64,000 nt of DNA. It comes from Berkiella sp963829835 (GTDB lineage Bacteria; Pseudomonadota; Gammaproteobacteria; Berkiellales; Berkiellaceae). Shown piece after piece: positions 26,408-35,098 of this stretch; positions within the stretch are counted from its first letter, which is position 1, and each line of letters begins with the position of its first letter. Under the pieces are notes generated by a model. The model was not told the DNA's origin, searched no databases, and saw only the letters and a list, made by a program, of their open reading frames with translations. The position numbers and the translations under genes were made by a program. The stretch lies in contig CAWHKC010000003.1 of assembly GCA_963829835.1 (NCBI GenBank), forward strand, positions 606,157 to 670,156. The letters run 5' to 3'.

Positions 26408-26959
26408 TCTATTGTTTAAATCTAAGCATCTTTGCAAACTATTCAATCCTTTTTCACGTGCATTGCTATCTATTTTTTGTTTCAATTCGGTTATCTTTTT
26501 CTCATCATTCTGTGATTGGTAAACATTTAACAAAGTGAGTTCTGCTAAGGCATTTCCTTTGTTAATTAATTCTAAAAGATGTGTTTCTACGCAAGTGGAA
26601 AGAGAGTTCTTTTGATCTTTTGAAAGTGTTGCACATAAAGAGCCTGCATTATCGACTTCTGATTTTTCTTTTTGGTAACACTTATCCATGATATTCATGT
26701 CATTTTTTTGCTGTTTTTCTATTTCTTCTAGCATGGATTTAGCAACAGCATCTTTGTCTTTTTCGACCATTTTTTTCAATCCAGCAAGAATGCATTCCGA
26801 ATCCATTTTGCAATTTAAATAAAGAGCATTAATTTTTTGAATGCTTTGGCCCATCTGCATAATTTCTTCATAGGTGGGAGCAGGATGCTCCTTAGTTGAA
26901 GAAGCTGTGGTTGCTGACGAAAAGATTAGTAACGTTATTGTTGCAAAAAAATGAATCAT
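26402..26959 (-). CDS. Exported six-cysteine protein, paralogue 1
   Basis: The 185-residue protein has a signal peptide ending near TTASS and six cysteines in the mature part. Their spacing matches the gene at 27929-28522: a first pair (NCKMDSEC), one in KC, then LC, TC and a final RC near the end. Both also share a GN-x-x-A-x-LTLLNVY-like segment. The pattern suggests three disulfides and a periplasmic or secreted fold. Function unknown. Confidence 0.65.
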   Translation of the reverse strand: MIHFFATITLLIFSSATTASSTKEHPAPTYEEIMQMGQSIQKINALYLNCKMDSECILAGLKKMVEKDKDAVAKSMLEEIEKQQKNDMNIMDKCYQKEKSEVDNAGSLCATLSKDQKNSLSTCVETHLLELINKGNALAELTLLNVYQSQNDEKKITELKQKIDSNAREKGLNSLQRCLDLNNRK

Positions 26960-27072
26960 TATTGAAACCTAAAAATATCTCAATGTTGCAATTACACTAA
27001 CTCATGTTGAACTTATTCGATGCTCTGATTGTCTTTCTTATAGTAATGAAATTATTGCTTAGGGGAAATCCA

Positions 27073-27738
27073 ATGAGTGCACATGGGGCCGAAGAAGATA
27101 AAAAGAAAGTAGGTATTATTTTGCCTGGTAAAGTCACACCAGATATGGGATTGGTTGTAAAACCTAATGTAGATGACAAGGAACCCGTTGCCAAAAAATT
27201 GGAGGCTGATAAAAAAGCCAGGACTGATGATGAGGTTGATGAAGAGTTTTTCGATAAAGAAAATAAAGGAAAACTCACCTTTGCGCAACAATATAAACAA
27301 AGACTTAAAAAGTTAAGAGAAGTTTTTGAAAAAGTATTTCCTAAAGAAGAATGGGAATGCACTGAAAGAGGACATGATCTCCATTATAAAAATAAAAAAG
27401 GACAAACCGTTTCAATAGAGACCAGACAAAACGGTGAAGTTGTTTTCCATGGAGAGCCTATAGATAAGCTGATAAAAGCAGCAAGAAAATATGAAAAGGC
27501 CGAGCAGCCAAATATGGTCTTTGAAGTTGAAGCTAATACTTTAGAAGGGGCGATTAGATTTATGACAGCCCTACATCAAAATCATTTTGATATATCTAAA
27601 ATCAAAGGCCTCCAACTCAAAGATGCACAAGACTACGATTTACCTAAAATAATTGAAGAGATTAAAAAGCAACATACACTCTATAAAGCACCAAAGTCGC
27701 CTAAACCCGGTAAATCTGATAGCAAAAAAGAAGACTAA
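27073..27738 (+). CDS. Hypothetical charged protein, effector-like
   Basis: I chose the ATG at 27073, preceded by AGGGGA, giving 221 residues from MSAHGAEEDKKKVG. The upstream in-frame ATG at 27004 would add a hydrophobic stretch but has no good ribosome site. The protein is Lys/Glu-rich, with a small folded-looking region near 105-195 (VSIETRQNGEVVFHGEPID; VFEVEANTLEGAIRFMTAL) and a basic disordered tail. No known domain is recognised. The style fits a Legionellales secreted protein, but no secretion signal can be proven. Confidence 0.55.
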   Translation: MSAHGAEEDKKKVGIILPGKVTPDMGLVVKPNVDDKEPVAKKLEADKKARTDDEVDEEFFDKENKGKLTFAQQYKQRLKKLREVFEKVFPKEEWECTERGHDLHYKNKKGQTVSIETRQNGEVVFHGEPIDKLIKAARKYEKAEQPNMVFEVEANTLEGAIRFMTALHQNHFDISKIKGLQLKDAQDYDLPKIIEEIKKQHTLYKAPKSPKPGKSDSKKED

Positions 27739-27760
27739 ATCTCCTTCAAATCAACACCTC

Positions 27761-27920
27761 TACGTACCGCGCTTGTCCGCGGTATCCACATTCATAACAC
27801 TCTACGTACCGCGGCTTGTCCGCGGTATCCAGGTTTTTTTCTTAAGATTTGAATATTTTGGATGCCGCGAACAAGTCGTGGCACGTTGGAAATGGATGCC
27901 GCGAACAAGTCGCGGCACAT
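27761..27920. repeat. Family A palindromic repeats, four copies
   Basis: Two copies in one orientation (27761-27788, 27803-27831) and two inverted (27859-27886, 27893-27920) form one large inverted array between convergent genes. The first copy lacks one G of the GCGGC core. The array may form a large cruciform or an RNA stem that ends both transcripts. Confidence 0.85.
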
Positions 27921-27928
27921 TGTTGTGG

Positions 27929-28522
27929 CTAACCGTAACATCTCATTAAAATATCATATTCATCCGATTCTTTTTTGGTCTTTAAAGCTGTGATCCAGGT
28001 TTCTCCCTGGTCTTGTTGATTTTTTTCTTTGTAAATTTGTGCAAGCATTAATTGAGCCGCTAAATTTCCTTGATAAGCTAATCCCATCATGCCGCCTTGC
28101 AAACACATTTCGTATTGTAAGATTGCATCATTTTGTTCATAGTTTTCTAGAATATAGCTGTTCAAGAGGAGTATGCAATGTCCTACAGTGCGATTGGCTT
28201 GCATATGACTTTCTGTTTGGCATTCAGGTTGCGAGAAATTTCCTTCACCAAGGGCCTTTTCATATTCTTGCGCAATTGTTTTTGCTTCTGAATTGTTTTC
28301 CTCTTGAGCGACTCTTTCTAAGCCTTGAACCATACAATCATCGTCTAGATGATTGGCATTGCCGCAACTTCCAATGATGCCAAGCAATGTTGTTCGCGAG
28401 GTTTCATTAGCGTTTTGAATTTTGCTATTTTTTATATATTTTTGAAAATCTATTGCTAAAAGTTGGCAAGATAATATGTAAAGGAAAACAATCAAGATCC
28501 CTTTAACCATAGAGAGTTTCAT
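27929..28522 (-). CDS. Exported six-cysteine protein, paralogue 2
   Basis: The ATG at 28522 (in-frame GTG at 28528 is the alternative) gives 197 residues with a signal sequence (MVKGILIVFLYILSCQLLA). Six mature cysteines are placed like those of the protein at 26402-26959: SCGNANHLDDDC, EC, HC, MC and a final RC. GNLAAQLMLAQIY matches GNALAELTLLNVY of that paralogue and resembles part of a Sel1-like helix pair. Function unknown. Confidence 0.65.
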   Translation of the reverse strand: MKLSMVKGILIVFLYILSCQLLAIDFQKYIKNSKIQNANETSRTTLLGIIGSCGNANHLDDDCMVQGLERVAQEENNSEAKTIAQEYEKALGEGNFSQPECQTESHMQANRTVGHCILLLNSYILENYEQNDAILQYEMCLQGGMMGLAYQGNLAAQLMLAQIYKEKNQQDQGETWITALKTKKESDEYDILMRCYG

Positions 28523-28667
28523 TTGCACACCCAGTAAGTTATTTATGTAAAAAAAGTTTGTTTAAGAGCTAATTTATATATGTTTAAAATTTATAATAGG
28601 TTTGATTATAGCTCCATTGTAAAATTAATCTGCTAGTTTTTCACGTTAAAAAGAGAAGATATTGGTT

Positions 28668-29945
28668 ATGGCGAGTCATTCAAGTGCTCAGAAATGTGTC
28701 GTTATTGTTGGGGCTGGCTTTGGAGGGCTTAATGCAGCAAAAGTATTAAGTAAATGTTCGGCTTTTAAAGTTATCTTAATTGATAAAACAAATCATCATC
28801 TCTTTCAACCTTTGCTTTATCAAGTGGCGACAGCTGCTTTGTCACCGGGTGATATTGCCATGCCTATTCGTGAAATATTCAGAGATCTGCCTAATGTTAC
28901 GACAATCATGGGTACTGTTAAAGCCATTAATAAAGATACTAAAACGATAGTGATGGAAAATGACCAAATCATTGCATTCGATTTTTTGATTGTGAGCGCT
29001 GGCAATAGACATTCTTATTTTGGTAAAGGGGCTTGGGAAGCTTTTGCCCCCGGTTTAAAGACTTTGCAGGATGCGGTGAATATTCGTGAGAAAATCCTTA
29101 CTTCATTTGAGCTAGCTGAACGAACCACGGACAAAGTTTTACAAGAAAAATTAATTCGTTTTGTTATCATTGGGGGCGGCCCAACAGGTATTGAGATGGC
29201 TGGCGCAATTGCAGAAATTGCACATCAGAGTTTAAAAAAGAATTTTAGACATTTAGATCCCAGCAAAACAAAAATAATATTAATTGAAGGAGGTAACCAG
29301 TTATTAGCTGGATATCCGCTTCATTTCTCAAAGCGAGCGCAGCATGATCTTGAAAAAATGGGGGTTTCAGTCATGCTGAATTCCAGAGTCACTGACATCA
29401 CTGATGAGGGGGTCTATTTAGGAGAAGCTTTTATTTCATCCTCTAATATCATTTGGGCGGCAGGGAATGAAGCTTCCCCATTGCTCAAAACTTTAAATAT
29501 GCCATTAGATAAACAAGGTAGGGTTTTAGTAGAGAGCACTTTGTGTTTAAAAGATAGCCCAGATATTTTTATTATTGGAGATGCTGCCCATTTATTAGAT
29601 AAAAAGGGCCATCCTTTACCTGCTGTTGCTCCTGTTGCCGTTCAGCAAGGAAATTACGTAGGTAAGCTCATTGCTAAAAATAAGCCTATCAATCAACGTA
29701 AGCCTTTTCAGTATGTTGATAGAGGGATGATGGCAACGATTGGTAAATATAAAGCTTTAGTGTTATCGGGGCCTTTTCGTTGCGCTGGCTTTTTAGCTTG
29801 GATAGCATGGAGTTTTATCCATATATATTTTTTGATTGGCTATAGAACCAAATTGTTTGTGTTTTCTCAATGGGTATTTTATTTTTTCCACGGACAGCGA
29901 AATATAAGATTAATATTTAAACCATTAAAACCTAAATCGGAGTAG
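28668..29945 (+). CDS. ndh: Type II NADH dehydrogenase (NDH-2)
   Basis: The 425-residue flavoprotein has the FAD motif VVIVGAGFGGLNAAK at the N-terminus, HHLFQPLLYQVATA, the NADH motif FVIIGGGPTGIEMAG (near 170), and the second FAD segment IFIIGDAAHL (near 305). PAVAPVAVQQG is typical of NDH-2. The C-terminal hydrophobic and amphipathic part would attach it to the inner membrane. It passes electrons from NADH to quinone without pumping protons. I chose ATG 28668 over TTG 28662. Confidence 0.9.
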   Translation: MASHSSAQKCVVIVGAGFGGLNAAKVLSKCSAFKVILIDKTNHHLFQPLLYQVATAALSPGDIAMPIREIFRDLPNVTTIMGTVKAINKDTKTIVMENDQIIAFDFLIVSAGNRHSYFGKGAWEAFAPGLKTLQDAVNIREKILTSFELAERTTDKVLQEKLIRFVIIGGGPTGIEMAGAIAEIAHQSLKKNFRHLDPSKTKIILIEGGNQLLAGYPLHFSKRAQHDLEKMGVSVMLNSRVTDITDEGVYLGEAFISSSNIIWAAGNEASPLLKTLNMPLDKQGRVLVESTLCLKDSPDIFIIGDAAHLLDKKGHPLPAVAPVAVQQGNYVGKLIAKNKPINQRKPFQYVDRGMMATIGKYKALVLSGPFRCAGFLAWIAWSFIHIYFLIGYRTKLFVFSQWVFYFFHGQRNIRLIFKPLKPKSE

Positions 29946-29951
29946 TTAGTT

Positions 29952-30602
29952 ATGAGAATTCGTCAAATATTTTTGGGATTAGTTTTTGTTTTATTCACGC
30001 ATTCTCTTTTTGCCTTGCAAGAGCGGCATCTTGTCATTATTCGTCATGGTGAGGGCGAGCAAAATATCAGTAATGAATATAATTCAAACCCCAAACATGC
30101 CAATTATAAACCAGCCTCATTAACAGATAAGGGGCATGATCAAGTCAAACAAACAGCAGAGCTTTTATTAACATATGGTTTTGATAATCGCAGCATTGCG
30201 GCTGTTTATGTATCGCCTTTGCCACGTACACTTGAAACAGCGCAAATTATTTCTGACATCGGTGTTTTCTCTAAAGATAAAATACACATTGATCACCGCT
30301 TGATTGAAACACAAGCAGGGGAGCGTGAGGGATTAAATAAAGATAAATTTACTAAAGACTCCTGGTATGTTGGCCCTCAAGAAGCAAAATCTTATCATGG
30401 TGAATCAAATGATGATGTTCGTAAGCGTATCATAGCCATATATGATGAAATTGAAAAACAACATCCTCAAGGTCACGTTGTGTTTATAACCCATGGTATG
30501 CCAGCAATGGAATTAATTGATTCCTTGACGAAAGATAAGGTTAGATTAGAGACGGCGCAGGTATATGTGTTGCCGCTTAACAATCGCAACCAACTCGCTT
30601 AA
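29952..30602 (+). CDS. Exported histidine phosphatase family protein
   Basis: The 216-residue protein has a signal peptide (ending near LFA, residue 22) followed by a histidine-phosphatase domain. The phospho-acceptor motif is IIRHGEG (34-40), the second Arg is in SPLPRTLETA (near 95), the acid is in LIETQAGE and the second His in ITHGMP (near 180). It is expected to work in the periplasm on an unknown phospho-substrate. It lies 6 bp after ndh, so the two are probably co-transcribed. Confidence 0.85.
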   Translation: MRIRQIFLGLVFVLFTHSLFALQERHLVIIRHGEGEQNISNEYNSNPKHANYKPASLTDKGHDQVKQTAELLLTYGFDNRSIAAVYVSPLPRTLETAQIISDIGVFSKDKIHIDHRLIETQAGEREGLNKDKFTKDSWYVGPQEAKSYHGESNDDVRKRIIAIYDEIEKQHPQGHVVFITHGMPAMELIDSLTKDKVRLETAQVYVLPLNNRNQLA

Positions 30603-30610
30603 CCCCTCTC

Positions 30611-30725
30611 GTACCGCAGCTTGTCTTTTCTTTTCTCTACGTACCGCGGCTTGTCTTTTCTTTTCTCTACGTACCGCGGCTTGTCCGCGGTATCCATGGA
30701 TGCCGTGAACAAGTCGCGGCACGTA
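30611..30725. repeat. Family A repeats with 30-bp tandem duplication
   Basis: Two 30-bp direct repeats (30611-30640, 30641-30670) differ by one base and begin GTACCGCGGCTTGTC followed by TTTTCTTTTCTCTAC. A third, complete unit at 30671-30696 is followed at once by an inverted copy (30697-30725), making a long hairpin. The truncated copies look like slippage or recombination products of family A. Confidence 0.85.
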
Positions 30726-30817
30726 GGCTGGGGATGCTGCCCAACAGCACAAAAACATTTTGTAATCCTTTTTTTAAGCATGCTAGGCTCAAATAACGGA
30801 TCGTCATACAAGGATGA

Positions 30818-31255
30818 ATGAAGATGCTGTCAAAAGTGCTGAAAGTTATAAAGGAAATAGGTAAATCTTTACTGGTAATAACTTCAAGTGCTGCAACAGG
30901 CATAGTTACTGGTGTCGCTTACCTCGTTTTGAATGGCTTTAAATGTCTAACCAGTAATATCACTGCTGATATCTCGATAAATCCCTCACAAGTGAATCTC
31001 ACCACTATCATAAATGAATATGAAAACAATCAACCCATTAAGCTGCCAATAGGTGTGCAACTTCAAGATAATAATATTTCTGAGTGCTCTTATCCATTGA
31101 TAGTTGGAGCGGCAATTGGCCTTGGTGCGAGCGCTTTATATCTTACGATAAATTATGCCCATCAATGTGCAAAAAGACATAGAAAACATCAACAAACGAT
31201 AGTCAATGAGGAATCTGCCTTGTTTCCCAAAGAGCAAAGAGCTGCCTGCTGTTAA
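30818..31255 (+). CDS. Hypothetical membrane protein, 145 residues
   Basis: The protein has two hydrophobic stretches (about 16-42 and 91-113), the first near the N-terminus and the second before a basic His/Lys-rich tail (HQCAKRHRKHQQ) that ends in two cysteines. AAGGATGA lies just before the start. No known domain. Paired hydrophobic segments with basic flanks are common in secreted proteins that insert into host membranes, but this is only a possible reading. Confidence 0.55.
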   Translation: MKMLSKVLKVIKEIGKSLLVITSSAATGIVTGVAYLVLNGFKCLTSNITADISINPSQVNLTTIINEYENNQPIKLPIGVQLQDNNISECSYPLIVGAAIGLGASALYLTINYAHQCAKRHRKHQQTIVNEESALFPKEQRAACC

Positions 31256-31371
31256 AGTCGTTTACACTCATCTAAAATCACTTCATATCATAAGAACATC
31301 CCAAAGTTAAAGAGACTAACATTAGGATGTTTGCTTATTATCTAACTAATTAAAACCTTGTAGGTTTATGA

Positions 31372-34146
31372 ATGGCAGAAATTGAAAATAAGTTATTGAA
31401 CATAACACAAACTTTTTTAACGGAATTGGGTCGTGAGCGGGCGGTCAGAGCACTCACCCTTGATTCGCATTTTGAGCGTGACTTAGGAATTGATAGCCTA
31501 GGCAGAGTGGAATTGTTTCATCGTATTGAAGAAGGCTTTGGCATTAATTTACCGGAATCTTTGATGGCCCAAGCCGAAAAACTAGCAGATATGGTACAAA
31601 TCATTGCCAATGCCAAACCACAAGAAAAATTTGTTAAAAATATTAAAACGCTGCAAACTGAATTAACAACATATTCTCCTTCAAATGCTCAATCGCTAGT
31701 TGAAATATTAATCAATCGTGCAATGAGCGAGCCTAACCGTCCCCATATTTACTTACAAGAAGAGGATGGCAGCGAAAAAGTTATCACCTATGGTGAGCTT
31801 TATGCTCAAGCTTTAAAAGTCGCTGGTGGGTTGTCTGAATATAATATAGAGCAAGGTGACACCATTGCTATTATGTTGCCAACCTGTGAGGATTTCTTCT
31901 ATACGTTTTTTGGTGTTTTGTTACTGGGCGCGATCCCCGTCCCTATATATCCTCCTTTTAGGCCAGAACGTATTGAAGAATACGCCATGAGGGAGGCAAA
32001 TATACTGCGTAATGCGAATGCGAGATTACTTATCACTTTTCATCAGGCACAACGATTAAGCGATTTATTGCAAGTGTTTATCAGTAGTTTAAGAGGTGTC
32101 ACAACTGTCGATGCGCTTAAAAAATCAACTCAAAATGCCCCTAGTGTCACGATTACAAATAACATGCCTGCTCTTATTCAATATACTTCGGGTAGTACGA
32201 GTTTGCCTAAAGGGGTTTTATTGTCGCATCAAAATTTGCTTGCCAATATACGAAGTACGGGAGTATCCATTCAGATTAGTCCAGCAGATGTAGGCGTTAG
32301 CTGGTTACCACTTTATCACGATATGGGTTTAATTGGTTCATGGTTAACCTGTTTTTACCATGCCAATCCTGTCGTCATTATGTCACCCTTGTCATTTTTA
32401 ACCAGACCCGAACGTTGGTTATGGGCCATTCATTACCATCGAGGGACTCTCAGCGCTGCTCCCAATTTTGCCTATGAGCTATGTGTTCGTAGAATCAAAC
32501 CTGAAAGTATTGAGGGCTTAGATTTAAGTTCATGGCGCTTAACATTCAATGGCGCTGAAGCTGTAAACCCTAAAACGATTGCGAGTTTTACTAAGAAATT
32601 TGAGCCCTATGGTTTTAAACCACAAACCATGTTCCCCGTCTATGGGTTAGCTGAATCTTCAGTTGCTTTAGTGTTTCCTCCCATTAATAGAGAGCCTAAA
32701 ATAGATACTATTAATAGAGAGCTTTTTGAAAAAGAGCAAAGAGCAGTTCCTGCTTCGCCAAATGAATTAAATGCATTGCAATTTGTTTGTTGTGGTAAAG
32801 CAATTATTGATCATGAAATCTGCATTGTTGATAAAGACGATAATCCTGTTTCAGAGCGAAGAATTGGATATCTCCATTTTCGCGGTCCCTCTTCAATGTT
32901 AGGGTATTATCAGCAGCCAGAGGCAACAAAAGCAATTACACATGATGGTTGGTTAGATTCTGGCGATCTTGCGTATCTTGCTGATGGTGAGTTGTATATT
33001 ACAGGTCGCAAAAAAGACACGATTATCAAAGCGGGACGTAATTTATATCCAGAAGAGATAGAAGAAGTTACCAGCCAGGTGAGCGGTGTTCGCAAAGGCT
33101 GTGTGGTAGCCTTTGGGGTCGCAGATAATAAATCAGGCACGGAAAAATTAGTGATTGTCGTTGAAACAAACGAAAAAGTGTCAACAGTTCGTAAAAAAAT
33201 GCATCATGAAATTAATGAGAAAATTGCAATTGTTTTAGGTTTTGTGCCAGATGAAGTTATTTTAGTCCCGCCTAAAACAATCCCTAAAACATCAAGTGGT
33301 AAATTGCAACGCTCAAGAACTAAGCTGGCCTATATTGATAAAAAATTATTAAGTCCAACCATCCCATTTTGGGTTCAAATAAGCAAATTATATATTAAAA
33401 GTTTAGGAACAAGAATTAAAAGCGCGTTCACTAAATCATTGAAAGCAATTTATAGTTTATATGTGGGTTTGTTGCTTGTTTTATCCGTATTTCTGGTTTG
33501 GATTGCGGTCGTCATATTATCGCATCGACTGGCTTCGAAATGGAGTAAACTGGTTGCACGAGGTGCAACTTATCTGATGGGCTGTCCAATTACAGTTGAA
33601 AATGCAACTGTAATGCCCACAACAAATCCAATGGTGTATGTTGCCAATCATGCGAGTTATATTGATGCCGTTGTGATGCTAGCCACATTACCGGCTGGCG
33701 TTACATTTGTTGCTAAGAAAGAATTATTGAAAGTGCCACTGTTGGGTACTATAGTTAAAAAGCTTAAGATGATTACAGTCGATCGTGTTGATTTTTTAAC
33801 CAATTTATCTGATACCACCATCATCCAAGAAAAGTTGAGTCAAGGAGCTACAATAGTGATTTTCCCTGAAGGCACTTTCACTTATGCCACAGGTTTGCGC
33901 CCATTTAAATTAGGGGCATTTAAAGTGGCTGTGGAAACATCTACTCCTATTTGTCCGGTGGCGATTAAGGGAACTAGAAATATACTCCGTGATGATGAGT
34001 TATTGCTTAGTCCGGGTAAAATTGAAGTAACCATCGGTAAAACAATTACGCCTCATTCAAAACAATGGTCTGAGGTGATTAGAATGCACTCAGTTGCGCG
34101 AGCAGCAATTGCTGAACATTGTGGTGAACTTGTGATAGATTATTAA
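31372..34146 (+). CDS. ACP - fatty-acyl-AMP ligase - PlsC acyltransferase fusion
   Basis: The 924-residue protein joins three domains. An acyl carrier domain (about 1-85) has the phosphopantetheine Ser in DLGIDSLGRVE (S42). An AMP-binding ligase (about 100-660) has YTSGSTSLPKG near 270, YGLAESSV, the GRKKDTIIKAGRNLYPEEIEE region and C-terminal Lys in KTSSGKLQ near 642. A PlsC domain (about 735-924) has NHASYID near 759 and FPEGTF near 830, after a membrane helix (about 695-720). Together it could activate a fatty acid, load it on its own ACP and transfer it to a lysolipid or similar acceptor. The PP2C gene follows after 1 bp. Confidence 0.9.
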   Translation: MAEIENKLLNITQTFLTELGRERAVRALTLDSHFERDLGIDSLGRVELFHRIEEGFGINLPESLMAQAEKLADMVQIIANAKPQEKFVKNIKTLQTELTTYSPSNAQSLVEILINRAMSEPNRPHIYLQEEDGSEKVITYGELYAQALKVAGGLSEYNIEQGDTIAIMLPTCEDFFYTFFGVLLLGAIPVPIYPPFRPERIEEYAMREANILRNANARLLITFHQAQRLSDLLQVFISSLRGVTTVDALKKSTQNAPSVTITNNMPALIQYTSGSTSLPKGVLLSHQNLLANIRSTGVSIQISPADVGVSWLPLYHDMGLIGSWLTCFYHANPVVIMSPLSFLTRPERWLWAIHYHRGTLSAAPNFAYELCVRRIKPESIEGLDLSSWRLTFNGAEAVNPKTIASFTKKFEPYGFKPQTMFPVYGLAESSVALVFPPINREPKIDTINRELFEKEQRAVPASPNELNALQFVCCGKAIIDHEICIVDKDDNPVSERRIGYLHFRGPSSMLGYYQQPEATKAITHDGWLDSGDLAYLADGELYITGRKKDTIIKAGRNLYPEEIEEVTSQVSGVRKGCVVAFGVADNKSGTEKLVIVVETNEKVSTVRKKMHHEINEKIAIVLGFVPDEVILVPPKTIPKTSSGKLQRSRTKLAYIDKKLLSPTIPFWVQISKLYIKSLGTRIKSAFTKSLKAIYSLYVGLLLVLSVFLVWIAVVILSHRLASKWSKLVARGATYLMGCPITVENATVMPTTNPMVYVANHASYIDAVVMLATLPAGVTFVAKKELLKVPLLGTIVKKLKMITVDRVDFLTNLSDTTIIQEKLSQGATIVIFPEGTFTYATGLRPFKLGAFKVAVETSTPICPVAIKGTRNILRDDELLLSPGKIEVTIGKTITPHSKQWSEVIRMHSVARAAIAEHCGELVIDY

Positions 34147-34147
34147 T

Positions 34148-34882
34148 ATGAAAATAACTTTTTACGAAGAATCTCGTATCGGTGGGCGTAAAGATAATCA
34201 AGATGCTTATGCTCATATGATAAATGATGACTGGAGTTGCTTTGTTGTTGCAGATGGACTAGGGGGGCAACAAAGAGGCGAAATTGCCTCAAATGAGTTT
34301 TGCCATGCCATTATGGAATCCATACCTACCTTTGCGAAGAATATTTTGAATGATTCAGTAAATGGCTTGGAAGAACTTATATTAAGTGCTACTAAGTTAA
34401 TGCGCCTGAATATACAGCAAAATTACCCATCAATTGATTCCCACACAACGTTTGCCTTGTTGTGGCTAGACTCGCAGCAATTATTAACTGCCCACGTGGG
34501 TGATTCACGAATATACCGATTAAACACAGAAGAAGTGATATGGCGTACGCCTGATCATACCCCCGTTCAAGAATTATTTGAACGAGGGAAAATTTTAGAA
34601 GATGATTTTAGTCGTCACCCACAGCAAAATAGACTCCTGCGGACAGTTAATATCTATGAGCCGCCTGAGGCAGATATCTATGTGCATCCGCCGATGCAAA
34701 CAGGAGAAACTATCCTTTTATGCACCGATGGGTTTTGGAATGCGGTTAAATTTAAGGATTTTTTAAAGTTAGGGCAAACCAAAGATATTGAAAGTACGAC
34801 AAAGCAAATGATTGATGAGATTTTAGAAGAGCATCCAATGGATGCAGATAATATTACAGTGCAGGTTATAAGAGAAAAGTAA
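34148..34882 (+). CDS. PP2C-family Ser/Thr phosphatase
   Basis: The 244-residue protein has PP2C motifs in order: GGRKDNQDAY (near 12-20), FVVADGLGGQQRGE (near 33-46), TAHVGDSRIYR (near 113) and ILLCTDGFWNAV (near 188), with metal-binding Asp residues. It is a soluble Mg/Mn-dependent phosphatase. The start lies 1 bp after the stop of the acyl-ligase fusion, so it is co-translated and may regulate that enzyme. A secreted role is also possible. Confidence 0.9.
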   Translation: MKITFYEESRIGGRKDNQDAYAHMINDDWSCFVVADGLGGQQRGEIASNEFCHAIMESIPTFAKNILNDSVNGLEELILSATKLMRLNIQQNYPSIDSHTTFALLWLDSQQLLTAHVGDSRIYRLNTEEVIWRTPDHTPVQELFERGKILEDDFSRHPQQNRLLRTVNIYEPPEADIYVHPPMQTGETILLCTDGFWNAVKFKDFLKLGQTKDIESTTKQMIDEILEEHPMDADNITVQVIREK

Positions 34883-34911
34883 TTCCATAAATTGTGAAAA
34901 TGAAGTTTAGA

Positions 34912-35064
34912 GGTTGCGAAGCAACCAAAGTTCTCTCCTTGTAAAGGAGAGAGGCGCGGCCTGTCCACCGAAGCTTCTGAGCGTAGGTGGAAGCGCCAGA
35001 GAGATTTTATCCGGATAAAATCCATCTGGCTGCAAGCAGCCCTCTTCCCTTTACAAGGGAAGAT
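34912..35064. repeat. Block of six consecutive perfect hairpins, includes a family B element
   Basis: The block holds, in order: GGTTGC/GCAACC (34912-34926), CTCTCCTT/AAGGAGAG (about 34933-34951), a family B element with GGCGC and CCACC arms around GAAGCTTC (34953-34997), the 20-bp perfect palindrome GATTTTATCCGGATAAAATC (35003-35022), GGCTGC/GCAGCC (35028-35041) and TCTTCCCTT/AAGGGAAGA (35043-35063). It fills most of the 216-bp gap between two convergent genes. Confidence 0.85.
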
Positions 35065-35098
35065 ATCATGTCGCTACGCGACCCACCTGCGACTATGA

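Noticed and set aside
27653..27949. ORF crossing the repeat cluster at 27761
   Set aside because: Out of frame with the real gene ending at 27738 and then reads through palindromic repeats.
30611..30696. CRISPR-like array
   Set aside because: Only two to three units of 30 bp without spacers and no cas genes; the units are degenerate family A copies.
30599..30811. Overlapping ORFs on both strands through the repeat at 30611-30725
   Set aside because: They are translations of family A repeats, with repetitive products and no independent support.
31293..31340. AACATCC/GGATGTT inverted repeat upstream of the acyl-ligase gene
   Set aside because: Only 7 bp with a loop over 20 bases and no T-run; not convincing as terminator or riboswitch.
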